The notes: generated by a model from the letters alone, not told the origin. A stretch of 63,686 nt of DNA from an uncultured bacterium (GCA_905214195.1 CAJMLH010000006.1:1-63686); one strand, 5' to 3'; shown: positions 1 to 9,129, counted from the first letter of the stretch. Translations and numbers: made by a program.

Positions 1-7
1 ATACAGA

Positions 8-40
8 AAAAGCCCTTGCTCTCGTATGAGCCGGGCTTTT
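8..40. terminator. Bidirectional intrinsic terminator
   Basis: AAAAGCCC (8-15) pairs with GGGCTTTT (33-40), and an inner GCTC/GAGC extends the stem. A-rich and T-rich flanks would allow function on both strands. It lies just past the end of the minus-strand surface-protein gene. A second hairpin, GATACTCC/GGAGTATC (54-77), sits between it and that gene's stop codon. Confidence 0.75.
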
Positions 41-91
41 GTCTACAGTCTGAGATACTCCGTTTTATTGGAGTATCTTTATACCAACTGT

Positions 92-2299
92 TTATTTATT
101 ATCTAATGCTTTTTTTCTCTTCCACATAAATAATAAAGCTAAACTTAATCCGCTCATTATAATGAGGCTTGCATATAATCCTATATTCGTTCTGTCACCT
201 GTAGGTGGGATACCTGATGAGTCTGTATTAGGTACAGTTACAACAGGATCTATATCATCAATAATTTTAGTCTGTTCCTTAGCCCATGAATTCTTAAAAG
301 CCGCAGTATATTCTGTTGTTCCCCTCTCTGTATCTGTAGCAGGTTTTATAACCTTTTTCACAACTTGTACTGTCTCATGCTCTACATGGCTGCTATCCAG
401 TGTACATGTTCTCTTTGCTGTGCATGTTGCATTATCAGCTGACCATTCATATTCTGTTTCGCCCCATTGATGCACATGAACATCCGGTTTCTCTATTTGA
501 GGGATTTCCACCGGCGGCAACTTGTGACTGCAAACTGTACATTCTTGATGTTTTAAGCCCTCATCTTCCTCAGTAGCTTCTTTATCCACAATCCATTCAT
601 ATGTATGAGCTGTCACATCTTTTTTGTGTCCACACGCTTCACATGCATGCCAATGACTATCATCATCAAAGGACCATGTATCTTTATACGAATGGTCTAA
701 CATCTCAATATCTTCTATGGTCTTTGTTTGCTTAGCTGCCCATGTATTATTAAATGTTGCAGTGTATTCTGTCGTCCCTTTTTCAGTGCAAGTAGCAGGT
801 TTTACAACCTTTTTGACTACATTTGCTGTTTCTGTTTCAACATGGTTTTTATCTTCTGTACATGTTCTTTTTGCTGTACATGTTGCATTATCAGCTGACC
901 ATTCATATTGTGTTTCGCCCCATTTATGAACATGAGTGTCTCCAACGATTCTCAAGACAAGATTCATTTCTGCATTTAAATTAAGGCCATTGTTCAAGGT
1001 TGCAGTATATGGTGCGTCTAAATAAATTATATTTGTATCTTTGCTGAATTTAATTGTAAGTTTATCATAAGGTGCTGCGCTTGTTACCTCAGCAACAAGA
1101 CCAATGTCTTTTGGTTCATATTTTACTCCATCAAATGAGATATAATTACCATCAACTCCTTTAAACGGATTTTCAATCTCAACTATTTTATTTATAATAG
1201 ATGTTCTATGAATTTCTATTTCATGTCTTTCGTGAGTCGGAAAACCTTTATCGCCTTCAGCGTGTCGTACACCCCAATCCTTAAGAGATGCAAAACTATT
1301 TAAAAAACTTAAATCTGTTATATTGTTATTACCTATACCTAATATTTTTAGGTCTTTAAATCTAGTTAGATTGTCTGCACTCTTGATATCATTTCCATGT
1401 AGACCTAAAGTTTCCAAACCTTCAGGTAAAAATGAACAAAAATCTGTGTTAGTCAACTCATTTATATTCAGTACTAACCTCTTAAGATTGACTAGCGGTT
1501 TAAACATAACCGTATCGCTGTCTTCTAACTTACAATATGGTAAATGTAAGCTTTCCAGATTTGTTAATGACTGTACAGTCTCAATGTAACCTACCCTATT
1601 ATCATTTGTGATTGCAATTTTTTCCAAATCCAATTCTTTTAATGATGTATAACCTTTCAAAGGAGTTATATCTTTAACTGCAGTTCCATTTAGATCTAAT
1701 TCCTGTAAATTTTTAAAACCTACATTACTTAAAGCTGATATATCATTTAAGTTTGTACTGTTTGTAAATATTAATGTTTTAAGCTTTGGTGCTTTTTCAG
1801 GTGTTAATCCGGATAATGACTTAAGTCCATTTGAACTATTGTAAATCAATGTAACTAAATTAGGTTTATTACCTAAAAAACTTAAATCGGCACCTATCGT
1901 TTCAAAATCATCAATTTTTAAATACTCAATAGAAGATAAAGAGCTTATATTTTCAATACCCGATACTTCTTCATAAATAGTTAAGTATTTCAAATCAACA
2001 GCATGCTCAATACCGGCAATATCTTGAACTTTTATATCACTGCTAAATTTATTGATTTCAAGATTTTCTATAAAACTCATTTCATTTTGAGTAATCGGAG
2101 CTTTGGGGTCTCTTGATTGCCCTAACTTGTTAGAAAGAGTTTCATTAAGTAACGCTCTAAACCCATCATCTTTAATCTCAATCTCCTCCGAATATGTATT
2201 TGGAACATTACTGCCTGAATTTTCTTGTGCAAATACATTTATCGGAGATAATGTCATAATCAATGTAAGGCTCAGCAACAATCCTAAAAACTTTTTCAT
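92..2299 (-). CDS. Leucine-rich-repeat surface protein with sortase signal
   Basis: This 735-residue protein is probably secreted and anchored to peptidoglycan. Residues 1-25 form a signal peptide ending FAQ. Residues ~80-345 hold internalin-like leucine-rich repeats. A beta-rich linker follows to ~455. Then come two near-identical ~76-residue units (456-531 and 608-683, each starting HVH-WGET), separated by a Cys-pair module with HACEACGH and HQECTVCSH. The C-terminus has IPPTG (697-701), a hydrophobic segment and KRKK, which is a cell-wall sorting signal differing from LPXTG at position 1. The start is supported by GGAGAG upstream. The likely role is adhesion or matrix binding, inferred from architecture only. 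No sortase gene is visible in the window. Confidence 0.85.
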   Translation of the reverse strand: MKKFLGLLLSLTLIMTLSPINVFAQENSGSNVPNTYSEEIEIKDDGFRALLNETLSNKLGQSRDPKAPITQNEMSFIENLEINKFSSDIKVQDIAGIEHAVDLKYLTIYEEVSGIENISSLSSIEYLKIDDFETIGADLSFLGNKPNLVTLIYNSSNGLKSLSGLTPEKAPKLKTLIFTNSTNLNDISALSNVGFKNLQELDLNGTAVKDITPLKGYTSLKELDLEKIAITNDNRVGYIETVQSLTNLESLHLPYCKLEDSDTVMFKPLVNLKRLVLNINELTNTDFCSFLPEGLETLGLHGNDIKSADNLTRFKDLKILGIGNNNITDLSFLNSFASLKDWGVRHAEGDKGFPTHERHEIEIHRTSIINKIVEIENPFKGVDGNYISFDGVKYEPKDIGLVAEVTSAAPYDKLTIKFSKDTNIIYLDAPYTATLNNGLNLNAEMNLVLRIVGDTHVHKWGETQYEWSADNATCTAKRTCTEDKNHVETETANVVKKVVKPATCTEKGTTEYTATFNNTWAAKQTKTIEDIEMLDHSYKDTWSFDDDSHWHACEACGHKKDVTAHTYEWIVDKEATEEDEGLKHQECTVCSHKLPPVEIPQIEKPDVHVHQWGETEYEWSADNATCTAKRTCTLDSSHVEHETVQVVKKVIKPATDTERGTTEYTAAFKNSWAKEQTKIIDDIDPVVTVPNTDSSGIPPTGDRTNIGLYASLIIMSGLSLALLFMWKRKKALDNK
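251..478 (-). repeat. Intragenic direct repeat, copy 2 (C-terminal)
   Basis: It encodes residues 608-683 of the LRR surface protein. The partner copy is at 707-934. Both share the YEWSADNATCTAKRTC core and the GTTEYTA segment, so the pair is a segmental duplication within the gene. Confidence 0.8.
707..934 (-). repeat. Intragenic direct repeat, copy 1
   Basis: It encodes residues 456-531 of the LRR surface protein and is an imperfect duplicate of 251-478. The copies differ at scattered codons, so the duplication is not very recent. Confidence 0.8.
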
Positions 2300-2475
2300 A
2301 AATATCTCTCCTCTCTGTTTTGTAGGGATTGTATTATAAAATATACTTAATTTCAGTAATACTTTTGATGCAGAAAATGATATGATAACCGCTCATTAAA
2401 CGCAAAAGAAGTATACTTCTCCACCTCTCTATTTGCAACAAAATAAGCCTTTTTTAAAAAATTTTAAATGCAAAA

Positions 2476-3744
2476 TTATAAAAGCGTTTTAGATATATCT
2501 TCTTTCTTTTCTCTTATCGCTTTTTCAAGCCAATCTTTCCCGTTTGTAAAGCGAGCCACCAGATATGATACTACATAGTCCCCTGCCGCATTTATCATAG
2601 TTGCCGGAGGATCCACAAGATTGCCTATAGCCACAAGTATCGGAAATGCCAATTCTATCTGAGTAGGGAAGAAAATAGAACATATAATATATTCCCCTAT
2701 ATATCCTCCGCCGGGGACACCTGACATTCCAACAGAGGAAAGAACTGCTATCAATACTATTACAGGTAGCTGACTCCACTCCATCGGAGTTCCGAATACT
2801 CCAAGAACGAATGCAATCTTAAGTACACAGGAAAAACATGAGCCATCCATATGCATGGTTGCCCCAAGCGGCAGAACCATATCGCTTACATCTTTTGGAA
2901 TTCCTGTTTCCTCTGCTACTTCCATATTGGTAGGTATGGTTGCAGCAGATGAACATGTTCCAAGAGAAACTATTGCCGGTTTAGCTATATGTGCAAACAT
3001 AGTTCTTATTCCGTGTCTGCCTCCTCCAAACCATGCAAACAGAGGGAATGCTGTGAATATGTAAATGAAACAAAGAGGATAATACACCATCATAGCTCTT
3101 CCATAAGATTCCGTTATGGCGCTTCCGTAATTTGCCACCAAATCGGCAAATATAGCGAAAAAAGCTATTGGTGCATAATAAGTTATAATCTTTACAAACT
3201 TCATCATTACATCTGTCATGTTGGAAAGAAATTTGGCTGCCATAGTTTCAGCCCCACCGGCCAAATTGGCTGCAAAACCGAAAATCACCGAAAACACTAT
3301 AAGGGGCAGCATCGCCTTGCGGCTGAGCAATCCCACAAAATCTTCGGCTGTAAAAAAGTTTACAATCATGTCTGCCAATGTAGCATGGTCTCCCATTTCC
3401 TCTGCTGTAATGTTGCCCCATGCTTCAAGAACGGGCGGGAATATTTTCATTAGTATAAACATGATAACTGCTGCTATGACTCCTGTTATTACAAATGTCA
3501 CTATCGTGGTTGTCATTATTCTGCCTGCACGATTCAGACTGCTCATATTGGCTATAGACCCTGCTATTGATGTAAATACAAGGGGAACTACCACACAAAA
3601 CATCATATTTATAAACAATGTTCCCAGTGGTTTTATCTTAAGACCTAATTCAGGTATAATCCAACCTGTGATACATCCTGCTGCCATCGCTAAAATCATG
3701 ATGGCAAGAAACCGGTAATTTTGGGATGCTGACTTTTTTTCCAT
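2476..3744 (-). CDS. Dicarboxylate/amino acid:cation symporter (DAACS)
   Basis: This 422-residue integral membrane protein belongs to the glutamate/aspartate/serine transporter family. These carriers take up acidic or neutral amino acids or C4-dicarboxylates with Na+ or H+. About eight hydrophobic segments are visible. The family signatures are present: SSAATIPTN, corresponding to the serine-rich re-entrant loop, and GATMHMDGS, matching the NMDGT region of the second half. Length is normal for the family. GAGGAG precedes the ATG. It appears to be a single-gene unit, with about 180 bp on the downstream side and 210 bp on the upstream side. The substrate (glutamate, aspartate, serine/threonine or succinate) cannot be decided from these motifs. 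Confidence 0.88.
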   Translation of the reverse strand: MEKKSASQNYRFLAIMILAMAAGCITGWIIPELGLKIKPLGTLFINMMFCVVVPLVFTSIAGSIANMSSLNRAGRIMTTTIVTFVITGVIAAVIMFILMKIFPPVLEAWGNITAEEMGDHATLADMIVNFFTAEDFVGLLSRKAMLPLIVFSVIFGFAANLAGGAETMAAKFLSNMTDVMMKFVKIITYYAPIAFFAIFADLVANYGSAITESYGRAMMVYYPLCFIYIFTAFPLFAWFGGGRHGIRTMFAHIAKPAIVSLGTCSSAATIPTNMEVAEETGIPKDVSDMVLPLGATMHMDGSCFSCVLKIAFVLGVFGTPMEWSQLPVIVLIAVLSSVGMSGVPGGGYIGEYIICSIFFPTQIELAFPILVAIGNLVDPPATMINAAGDYVVSYLVARFTNGKDWLEKAIREKKEDISKTLL

Positions 3745-3894
3745 ATTTAACTCCTCTCTTAGACAAATTTATAAAGCCCGGTTAAAAACCATGGCAGACA
3801 AACTTGCCTTTCATAGTCATTATATGTTTTAGTCTCATCATTGGTTACTTTCAGCCTTAATACAAATCTCCTTTCGGAAAATTTCTCAAATAAA

Positions 3895-3918
3895 AAAGGC
3901 TGCTTTTAAGCAACCTTT
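3895..3918 (-). terminator. Terminator of the nrdD-nrdG operon
   Basis: Read on the minus strand, AAAGG(T)TGCTT pairs with AAGCA(G)CCTTT and is followed by a T-rich run (TTTATTTG). It lies about 40 bp beyond the nrdG stop codon. Confidence 0.7.
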
Positions 3919-3956
3919 AAGTTCGTGTTGTCCCTTTTAATAAAGCGGCAATAAAT

Positions 3957-4499
3957 TTATTTCATATATTTTTCAGCTAAAACAACATGCCCCTCTTTTC
4001 GTGTCTTTTCCATATCTATCAGGCGTTGATTACTGCTTCCTCTGAAAAGCAGCGTCAAATCCCTAAGTTCTGCCACATATCTGCCGTCAACCAGAATATC
4101 TATCTGCGACAAAAGCTTATCGACTGCTTCATTTTTCATGGAAATCAGTTCTTCGTAAGTATATCCGCTGTATGCCATCAGATTCAGCTCCGGTCTTACT
4201 TTCCTCAGCTCTACAGCCAGATTGTAAAAGCTTTCCGGTTGACAAAACGGCTCTCCTCCGCTAAATGTAACACCATCCAGCAGTGGATTTTCTTCTACCG
4301 CATTTATTATCTTGGTTATTTCACAGTCATATCCTCCGTTGAAATCATGAGTATCTTTATTATGACAATCCTTACATCCATGAGGACATCCCTGACAAAA
4401 TACCGTAAAGCGAAGTCCGGGGCCATCTACGATGGATTCCCGGACAACTCCCGCCAATCTTATAGTATTAAAGTTTTTCAAATCCTGTTTGAACATCAT
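3957..4499 (-). CDS. nrdG: Anaerobic ribonucleotide reductase activating protein
   Basis: This 180-residue radical-SAM activase installs the glycyl radical on NrdD, using S-adenosylmethionine and a [4Fe-4S] cluster. The cluster motif CPHGCKDC (CX3CX2C) lies near residue 38, and GGEPFCQPE matches the SAM-binding GGE element. I place the start at the first of two adjacent ATGs (4499, next at 4496). The in-frame upstream codon at 4559 is a TTG lying deep inside nrdD and would add 20 residues not typical of the family. The gene overlaps the end of nrdD by 32 nt, implying translational coupling. It is the last gene of the operon. Confidence 0.94.
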   Translation of the reverse strand: MMFKQDLKNFNTIRLAGVVRESIVDGPGLRFTVFCQGCPHGCKDCHNKDTHDFNGGYDCEITKIINAVEENPLLDGVTFSGGEPFCQPESFYNLAVELRKVRPELNLMAYSGYTYEELISMKNEAVDKLLSQIDILVDGRYVAELRDLTLLFRGSSNQRLIDMEKTRKEGHVVLAEKYMK

Positions 4500-6813
4500 G
4501 TTTGACCCTATCGCTTTCTTCTGCTGATTTGGCACTGTTCCAATGATCCATCGTACCAACCAGATATCCTGTTATTCTGCGGATTCTTTCAAATCCCACA
4601 TCACCGTCTTCTTCTCTTCTGTGACAAAGAGGACATTCGTTATCGATAATTCCGGTATAACCACAGCAAGGATCTCTGTCTACAGGATGGTTTATGGAGC
4701 CGTATCCTACACCGGATTCTTTCATACATCTTACGACTTTCTCAAAGGCGTCCAAATTCTTGAGAGGATCTCCATCCAGTTCTATATATGAAATATGACC
4801 GCCGTTGGTAAGCTCGTGATAAGGAGCTTCTATTCTGATTTTATCAAAAGCATTTATGTCATAGTACACAGGCACATGGAAACTGTTTGTATAATAATCT
4901 CTGTCGGTAACTCCCTCTATAACACCGTACTTTTCTTTATCTATCCTTACAAATCTGCCGGACAAACCCTCTGCCGGAGTTGCTATGAGAGACCAGTTAA
5001 GGCCGGTCTTCCTTGCAAGCTCGTCCATTCTCTTTCTCATGTATCCGACTATTTCAAGTCCCAGTATCTGAGCTTCCTTTGACTCGCCGTGATGCTTTCC
5101 TGTAAGCGCCTTGAGGCATTCTGCCAATCCTATAAAGCCTACCGTAAGAGTTCCGTGTTTAATCACCTCTTCTATCGTATCGTCAGGACCCAGCTTGTCA
5201 GAATCAAGCCATATACCCTGTCCCATGAGGAACGGGAAGTTCTTGACTTTCTTTTGGGACTGTATTTTAAATCTGTCGTAAAGCTGGTCGCAAGCTATAT
5301 CTATCATGTGGTCGAGACCCTCAAAGAACATGTCAAGATCGCCCTTTGCCTTTATTGCCAGTCTCGGCAGATTTATCGAGGTAAAGCTGAGATTTCCTCT
5401 ACCTGTTACGATTTCTCTTGTCGGATCATATACATTACCTATAACTCTCGTTCTGCATCCCATATAAGCACATTCCGTGTTAGGGTCTCCCTCAACATAA
5501 TACTGCTTATTAAACGGCGCATCCAGGAACGAAAAGTTAGGGAACAATCTCTTTGCCGATACTCTGCAAGCCAATTTGAACAAATCATAGTTAGGGTCTT
5601 CCGGATTGTAGCTTACTCCCTCTTTTACTTTGAATATCTGTATAGGGAATATAGGGGTCTCACCGTTACCAAGACCTGCTTCTGTAGCAAGCATCACCGA
5701 TTCCATAACCAGTCTGCCCTCAGGGCTTGTATCTGTTCCGTAATTTATTGAGCTGAAAGGAACCTGGGCGCCCGCTCTGGAATGCATGGTATTCAGATTG
5801 TGTATCAGAGCTTCCATAGCCTGGTAAGTCTTTCTTCTTATTTCCTTATCGGCAAATTTTGCAGCCCTTTCTTGCATATTTATTGCATCTTCCTCAGGTA
5901 TAATCTTTTTGAGTTCTTCAAGTTCAAGTTCTCTGTAGTTATTATCCCAAGACATGCAAGGATATACACCATGTTCTTTTTCTATTTTATTTTCAAGGGC
6001 TTTCATTTTGTCTACGCCGTCTTCTACATTTTCGAGGAAGTCAAGCATCTTGCCCAAATTTGTCCAATAAAGTTTCTTATATGTTTTCTTTACTCCCGGA
6101 GCCATGCCGTAATCAAAATTAGGCACTGACTGTCCGCCATGCTGGTCATTCTGATTTGACTGAATAGCTATACATGCAAGAGCTGCATAACTTTCAATAT
6201 CGTTAGGTTCCCTTAAATGACCGTGACCGGTTGAAAATCCACCCTTAAGCAGCTTAACCAAATCTATCTGGCAGCATGTCATGGTCAAAGTATAGAAATC
6301 CATATCATGAATATGAATGTCTCCGCTCTCATGTGCTTTAACATGCTTAGGGTCTATAACATACATCTTATAAAATTCCTTAGCGCCCTCCGAACCGTAT
6401 TTGAGCATGGTACCCATGGCTGTGTTGCCGTCGATATTGGCATTCTCACGCTTTATTTCGTTTTCCTTTGCTTCTTTAAATGTTAGGTCCTCATATATTT
6501 TCATCAGCTTCGTGTTCATGTCACGAACTCTGGTGCGTTCTGCTCTGTAAAGTATATATTCTTTTGCTGTGCGGGCATGTCCGTTTTCAATCAGAATTTT
6601 TTCTACAGCGTCCTGAATCTGCTCAACTGTAGGAATCTTATTGTGACAAACTTCCAGCAAATAAAGCTCTGTTTGTTTAGCCAAATACATGGCCATATCT
6701 CTATCTTTACCGCCTAAAACTTGTGCGGCTTTAAATATTGCCTCTGCAATCTTATCTACATCAAAATCTACGGTTCTTCCGTCTCTCTTTGTTATTTTTT
6801 TAATACTTTCCAT
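4468..6813 (-). CDS. nrdD: Anaerobic (class III) ribonucleoside-triphosphate reductase
   Basis: This 781-residue enzyme reduces ribonucleoside triphosphates to dNTPs without oxygen, supplying DNA precursors. The N-terminus (~1-95) is an ATP-cone allosteric domain beginning IKKITKRDGR. The C-terminus has zinc-site cysteines (CCGY and CPLC) and the glycyl-radical loop RITGYLVG, with the radical glycine at about residue 749. I chose the ATG at 6813. An in-frame TTG at 6843 would add ten residues but lies inside an NrdR-box-like sequence. The gene is first in an operon with nrdG and has its own promoter with NrdR-like boxes. It indicates an obligately or facultatively anaerobic host. Confidence 0.96.
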   Translation of the reverse strand: MESIKKITKRDGRTVDFDVDKIAEAIFKAAQVLGGKDRDMAMYLAKQTELYLLEVCHNKIPTVEQIQDAVEKILIENGHARTAKEYILYRAERTRVRDMNTKLMKIYEDLTFKEAKENEIKRENANIDGNTAMGTMLKYGSEGAKEFYKMYVIDPKHVKAHESGDIHIHDMDFYTLTMTCCQIDLVKLLKGGFSTGHGHLREPNDIESYAALACIAIQSNQNDQHGGQSVPNFDYGMAPGVKKTYKKLYWTNLGKMLDFLENVEDGVDKMKALENKIEKEHGVYPCMSWDNNYRELELEELKKIIPEEDAINMQERAAKFADKEIRRKTYQAMEALIHNLNTMHSRAGAQVPFSSINYGTDTSPEGRLVMESVMLATEAGLGNGETPIFPIQIFKVKEGVSYNPEDPNYDLFKLACRVSAKRLFPNFSFLDAPFNKQYYVEGDPNTECAYMGCRTRVIGNVYDPTREIVTGRGNLSFTSINLPRLAIKAKGDLDMFFEGLDHMIDIACDQLYDRFKIQSQKKVKNFPFLMGQGIWLDSDKLGPDDTIEEVIKHGTLTVGFIGLAECLKALTGKHHGESKEAQILGLEIVGYMRKRMDELARKTGLNWSLIATPAEGLSGRFVRIDKEKYGVIEGVTDRDYYTNSFHVPVYYDINAFDKIRIEAPYHELTNGGHISYIELDGDPLKNLDAFEKVVRCMKESGVGYGSINHPVDRDPCCGYTGIIDNECPLCHRREEDGDVGFERIRRITGYLVGTMDHWNSAKSAEESDRVKHDVQTGFEKL

Positions 6814-6843
6814 ATATTTCCCACTTTCTTTTTTATATACCAA

Positions 6844-6859
6844 GCACTATATCTTGTGG
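6844..6859 (-). promoter_or_regulatory. NrdR box 1 upstream of nrdD
   Basis: The 16-bp site GCACTATATCTTGTGG agrees with the NrdR consensus (acaCwAtATaTwGtgt) at nearly every position. It lies just downstream of the predicted transcription start of nrdDG. NrdR is the (d)ATP-sensing repressor of ribonucleotide reductase genes. Its gene is not in this window. Confidence 0.7.
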
Positions 6860-6869
6860 TTGCATAAAG

Positions 6870-6898
6870 AATCTACCACTAATAACTGCGGGTGTCAA
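6870..6898 (-). promoter_or_regulatory. nrdDG promoter
   Basis: On the minus strand there is a perfect -35 TTGACA (6893-6898), a 17-bp spacer and a -10 TAGATT (6870-6875). This fits a vegetative sigma factor. The second NrdR-like box lies inside the spacer. Confidence 0.72.
6876..6891 (-). promoter_or_regulatory. NrdR box 2 (degenerate) in the nrdDG promoter
   Basis: The 16-bp CCACTAATAACTGCGG keeps the CACTA and CTG core positions of the NrdR consensus. It starts 32 bp from box 1, about three helical turns, which is the spacing known for paired NrdR boxes. It sits between the -35 and -10. Confidence 0.5.
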
Positions 6899-6906
6899 TA
6901 GGTTTT

Positions 6907-7437
6907 TCATTTATTTGAAAAATATTCTTCTCTAAGCATCGACCTCAGACACATGTCTATATATATTCCGTTCTTTTTGCCTCCGTGACGCATTATCCCC
7001 TCTCTTACAAACCCTACCTTGTCGTATAATGACGATGCCTTAATGTTATCGGTAAAATGGTCAAGTGTAACTCTTTCTACATTCATTTCTTCAAAAGCCC
7101 ATTTAACAGTTTTGCGAAGAGCTTCTTCGCCGTAACCCTTTCCTCTGTTCTCTCTCTCTGCTATATATATTCTCGTTATATCAAGGGAATCGTAATGATG
7201 GTCTATATTGCTTATGTATATTCTTCCTATGGCCTCTCCTGTATCTTTTAGGCAAATCGTAAACTGCCTTTTTGTTTCATCTTCGCTTCTTTCTATAAAC
7301 TCCCTTGCTATTTCTTCATAATCCCTGCCATCATCAATGGTAAAGAAAGTATTGACAAAAGGGTCCGTCTCCCATTTTGCAAATTTACTGCAATCATCAA
7401 AATTACTGTCTCTCAAAATGATTCTTTCCGCTTCCAT
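6907..7437 (-). CDS. GNAT N-acetyltransferase (RimJ/RimL-like)
   Basis: This 176-residue acetyl-CoA-dependent acyltransferase has the RimJ/RimL-type beginning ERIILRD and the acetyl-CoA pyrophosphate loop ENRGKGYGEEAL. It also has the C-terminal SLYDKVGFVREG strand-turn typical of GNATs that modify ribosomal proteins, aminoglycosides or small amines. The ATG at 7437 follows AGAGGTG at good spacing. An in-frame GTG three codons upstream is itself part of that Shine-Dalgarno sequence, so I reject it. The gene is transcribed divergently from the PepD-like gene and ends just upstream of the nrdD promoter. The substrate is unknown. Confidence 0.85.
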   Translation of the reverse strand: MEAERIILRDSNFDDCSKFAKWETDPFVNTFFTIDDGRDYEEIAREFIERSEDETKRQFTICLKDTGEAIGRIYISNIDHHYDSLDITRIYIAERENRGKGYGEEALRKTVKWAFEEMNVERVTLDHFTDNIKASSLYDKVGFVREGIMRHGGKKNGIYIDMCLRSMLREEYFSNK

Positions 7438-7579
7438 ATAAAGCACCTCTTTTCATTTCTTACTTTTATGTGAATTTTCTATGAAGTTATGCCACAATCA
7501 ACTTTTTTGTGCTATTATATTATATATTTTTTTGAGTGAAAATTAAATACTTTCTGTAAAAAGACAAAGGATAAAGAAT

Positions 7580-9016
7580 ATGAACAAGAAAAGAAAAACA
7601 ATTATCGCTGCAATCATCATAATAGCAGTGGCAGCAATAGGCTGCGCCGCCTTTTATTTTATAAACAAAGGCAATACCAACAAGCCGCCTTCACTTAAAG
7701 AAACCGTTGAAACCCGTATATCAGCTTATGAGACTGATCTGCGTGATTCTCTGGCATCAATGACTGATCAGGTTTCTGTTGCGGAATATTTATCCAACTG
7801 GGGTAAAAACAAAGGACTGGATGTAAAAACCGATAAATCCAACAATGTTATTTTTTCTGTAAATGCTACTGAGGGCATGGAATCCAATGCACCTGCTGTA
7901 ATAATTTGCGGATATGATTATGCATCAATGAGTTCTTATATCGACAGAATTGTTTCAGCTCTCGTTATTGCCAAGAACGACCGCCCTCACGGAGCTTACA
8001 AAGTGATATTTACTTCTGAAGAAAACGGCGGCCTTACAGGTGCGGAGAATTTATCCGCTAAATATTTTGAGGACGGTTCGGAAATTTTCTTCATGGGTGG
8101 ATCTTCGACTTCAAGAGTTTCAACCGTTACAGGCGGATATGAAGAATATCTCCTCAGTAAGCCGCTTTCATATAAAACTCCGACTTATTCAAGCGCATAC
8201 AAGATAACTATTTCCGGTATACCTACAGAAAAATTATCTACAGATACCGCTTCCGCTCCAAACCCTGTAAAGATATTGGGAAATCAACTGGCCAATCTAA
8301 AATCCGGGTCTATATGGTTTGAACTGGCGGATTTCGCAGGCGGTTCAGATGCTCAGCTGCTGCCATCATCAGCATCGGCAACCATAACTGTAAGTCCTGA
8401 TATTTCTGAAAAACTGGAAGCAAAATTGGATAAAGCGATAGAAAAATTCTACGATAAATACGGTGACGACTATCCACAAGCTCAATATACTTATGAAGTA
8501 GTTCAGACTCCTTCTCATGTAATAGATTCTGCCCATGCAGATGCCGTAGTAAGTCTTATGTATACTGCCATGAGCGGTGTTCATTATAAAGACGACAACG
8601 GAGATATTGCATCACTTACCAATATTGGATATGTAAGCACTGCCGACAAAAAATTCAACATGAGTGTTGCTGCATATTCCTGGGATCCGGCTCTTCTTGC
8701 TGAAGTTTCCGAAGCATATCAGACCACATGCGGACTGTCTGGATTTGAATGGAGTGTTGTTTCTCAATATGCACCTTTTACCATAGATGAATCAAACCAA
8801 CCTTTTGAAGTGAAATTCAGAGAAGCATACAGCGAATACCAGAGTATCAAGCTAAAAAGTATCAACATGCCTGAGCTTACACCATGCGGAATACTTAAAG
8901 GGAAAAACGAAAACACCCATATAATTGCACTGGGTATAACATCGAGAACTAAAGACAACTTTGCAGGAGGCATAATAACATATATGATGACGCCTCAGGA
9001 AAATAATGCCGAATAA
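7580..9016 (+). CDS. Membrane-anchored PepD-like (M20C) protein, probably inactive
   Basis: This is a 478-residue protein. Residues 1-30 are a basic N-terminus plus one hydrophobic segment (a membrane anchor, with GC at its end forming only a poor lipobox), so the rest is extracytoplasmic. The fold resembles aminoacyl-histidine dipeptidases: a strand with ICGYDYASM, then FTSEENGGLTGAENL matching the FTxDEETGMTGA segment. Key metal sites are changed. The GHxD His is Tyr, the LDSEE segment reads MGGSSTSR, and the C-terminal HAGLECG aligns with PELTPCG. I infer a degenerate peptidase that may bind rather than cleave peptides. AAAGGA precedes the ATG. It is a single-gene unit closed by a strong terminator. 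Confidence 0.6.
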   Translation: MNKKRKTIIAAIIIIAVAAIGCAAFYFINKGNTNKPPSLKETVETRISAYETDLRDSLASMTDQVSVAEYLSNWGKNKGLDVKTDKSNNVIFSVNATEGMESNAPAVIICGYDYASMSSYIDRIVSALVIAKNDRPHGAYKVIFTSEENGGLTGAENLSAKYFEDGSEIFFMGGSSTSRVSTVTGGYEEYLLSKPLSYKTPTYSSAYKITISGIPTEKLSTDTASAPNPVKILGNQLANLKSGSIWFELADFAGGSDAQLLPSSASATITVSPDISEKLEAKLDKAIEKFYDKYGDDYPQAQYTYEVVQTPSHVIDSAHADAVVSLMYTAMSGVHYKDDNGDIASLTNIGYVSTADKKFNMSVAAYSWDPALLAEVSEAYQTTCGLSGFEWSVVSQYAPFTIDESNQPFEVKFREAYSEYQSIKLKSINMPELTPCGILKGKNENTHIIALGITSRTKDNFAGGIITYMMTPQENNAE

Positions 9017-9031
9017 TAACATCTAAAAAAC

Positions 9032-9081
9032 AACCCCCTGTTGCCTGATTGATATTAATCAACTTTGGCTTTCAGGGGGTT
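9032..9081. terminator. Bidirectional terminator between convergent genes
   Basis: AACCCCCTG (9032-9040) pairs perfectly with CAGGGGGTT (9073-9081), followed by TTAT on the plus strand and preceded by an A run that serves the minus strand. It separates the PepD-like gene from the convergent CNNM-type gene. Confidence 0.85.
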
Positions 9082-9129
9082 TTATAGGTCAAATTATCGT
9101 CTTTTAACCTTAATTTATTCTTATATTAT

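Noticed and set aside
8..77. The two hairpins at the window start as a mobile-element end
   Set aside because: They are simple terminator-like stems next to a gene end, with no repeat elsewhere in the window.
4500..4559. Longer 200-residue NrdG starting at TTG 4559
   Set aside because: The extra 20 residues lie inside nrdD, are not typical of NrdG, and the ATG pair at 4499/4496 gives normal length.
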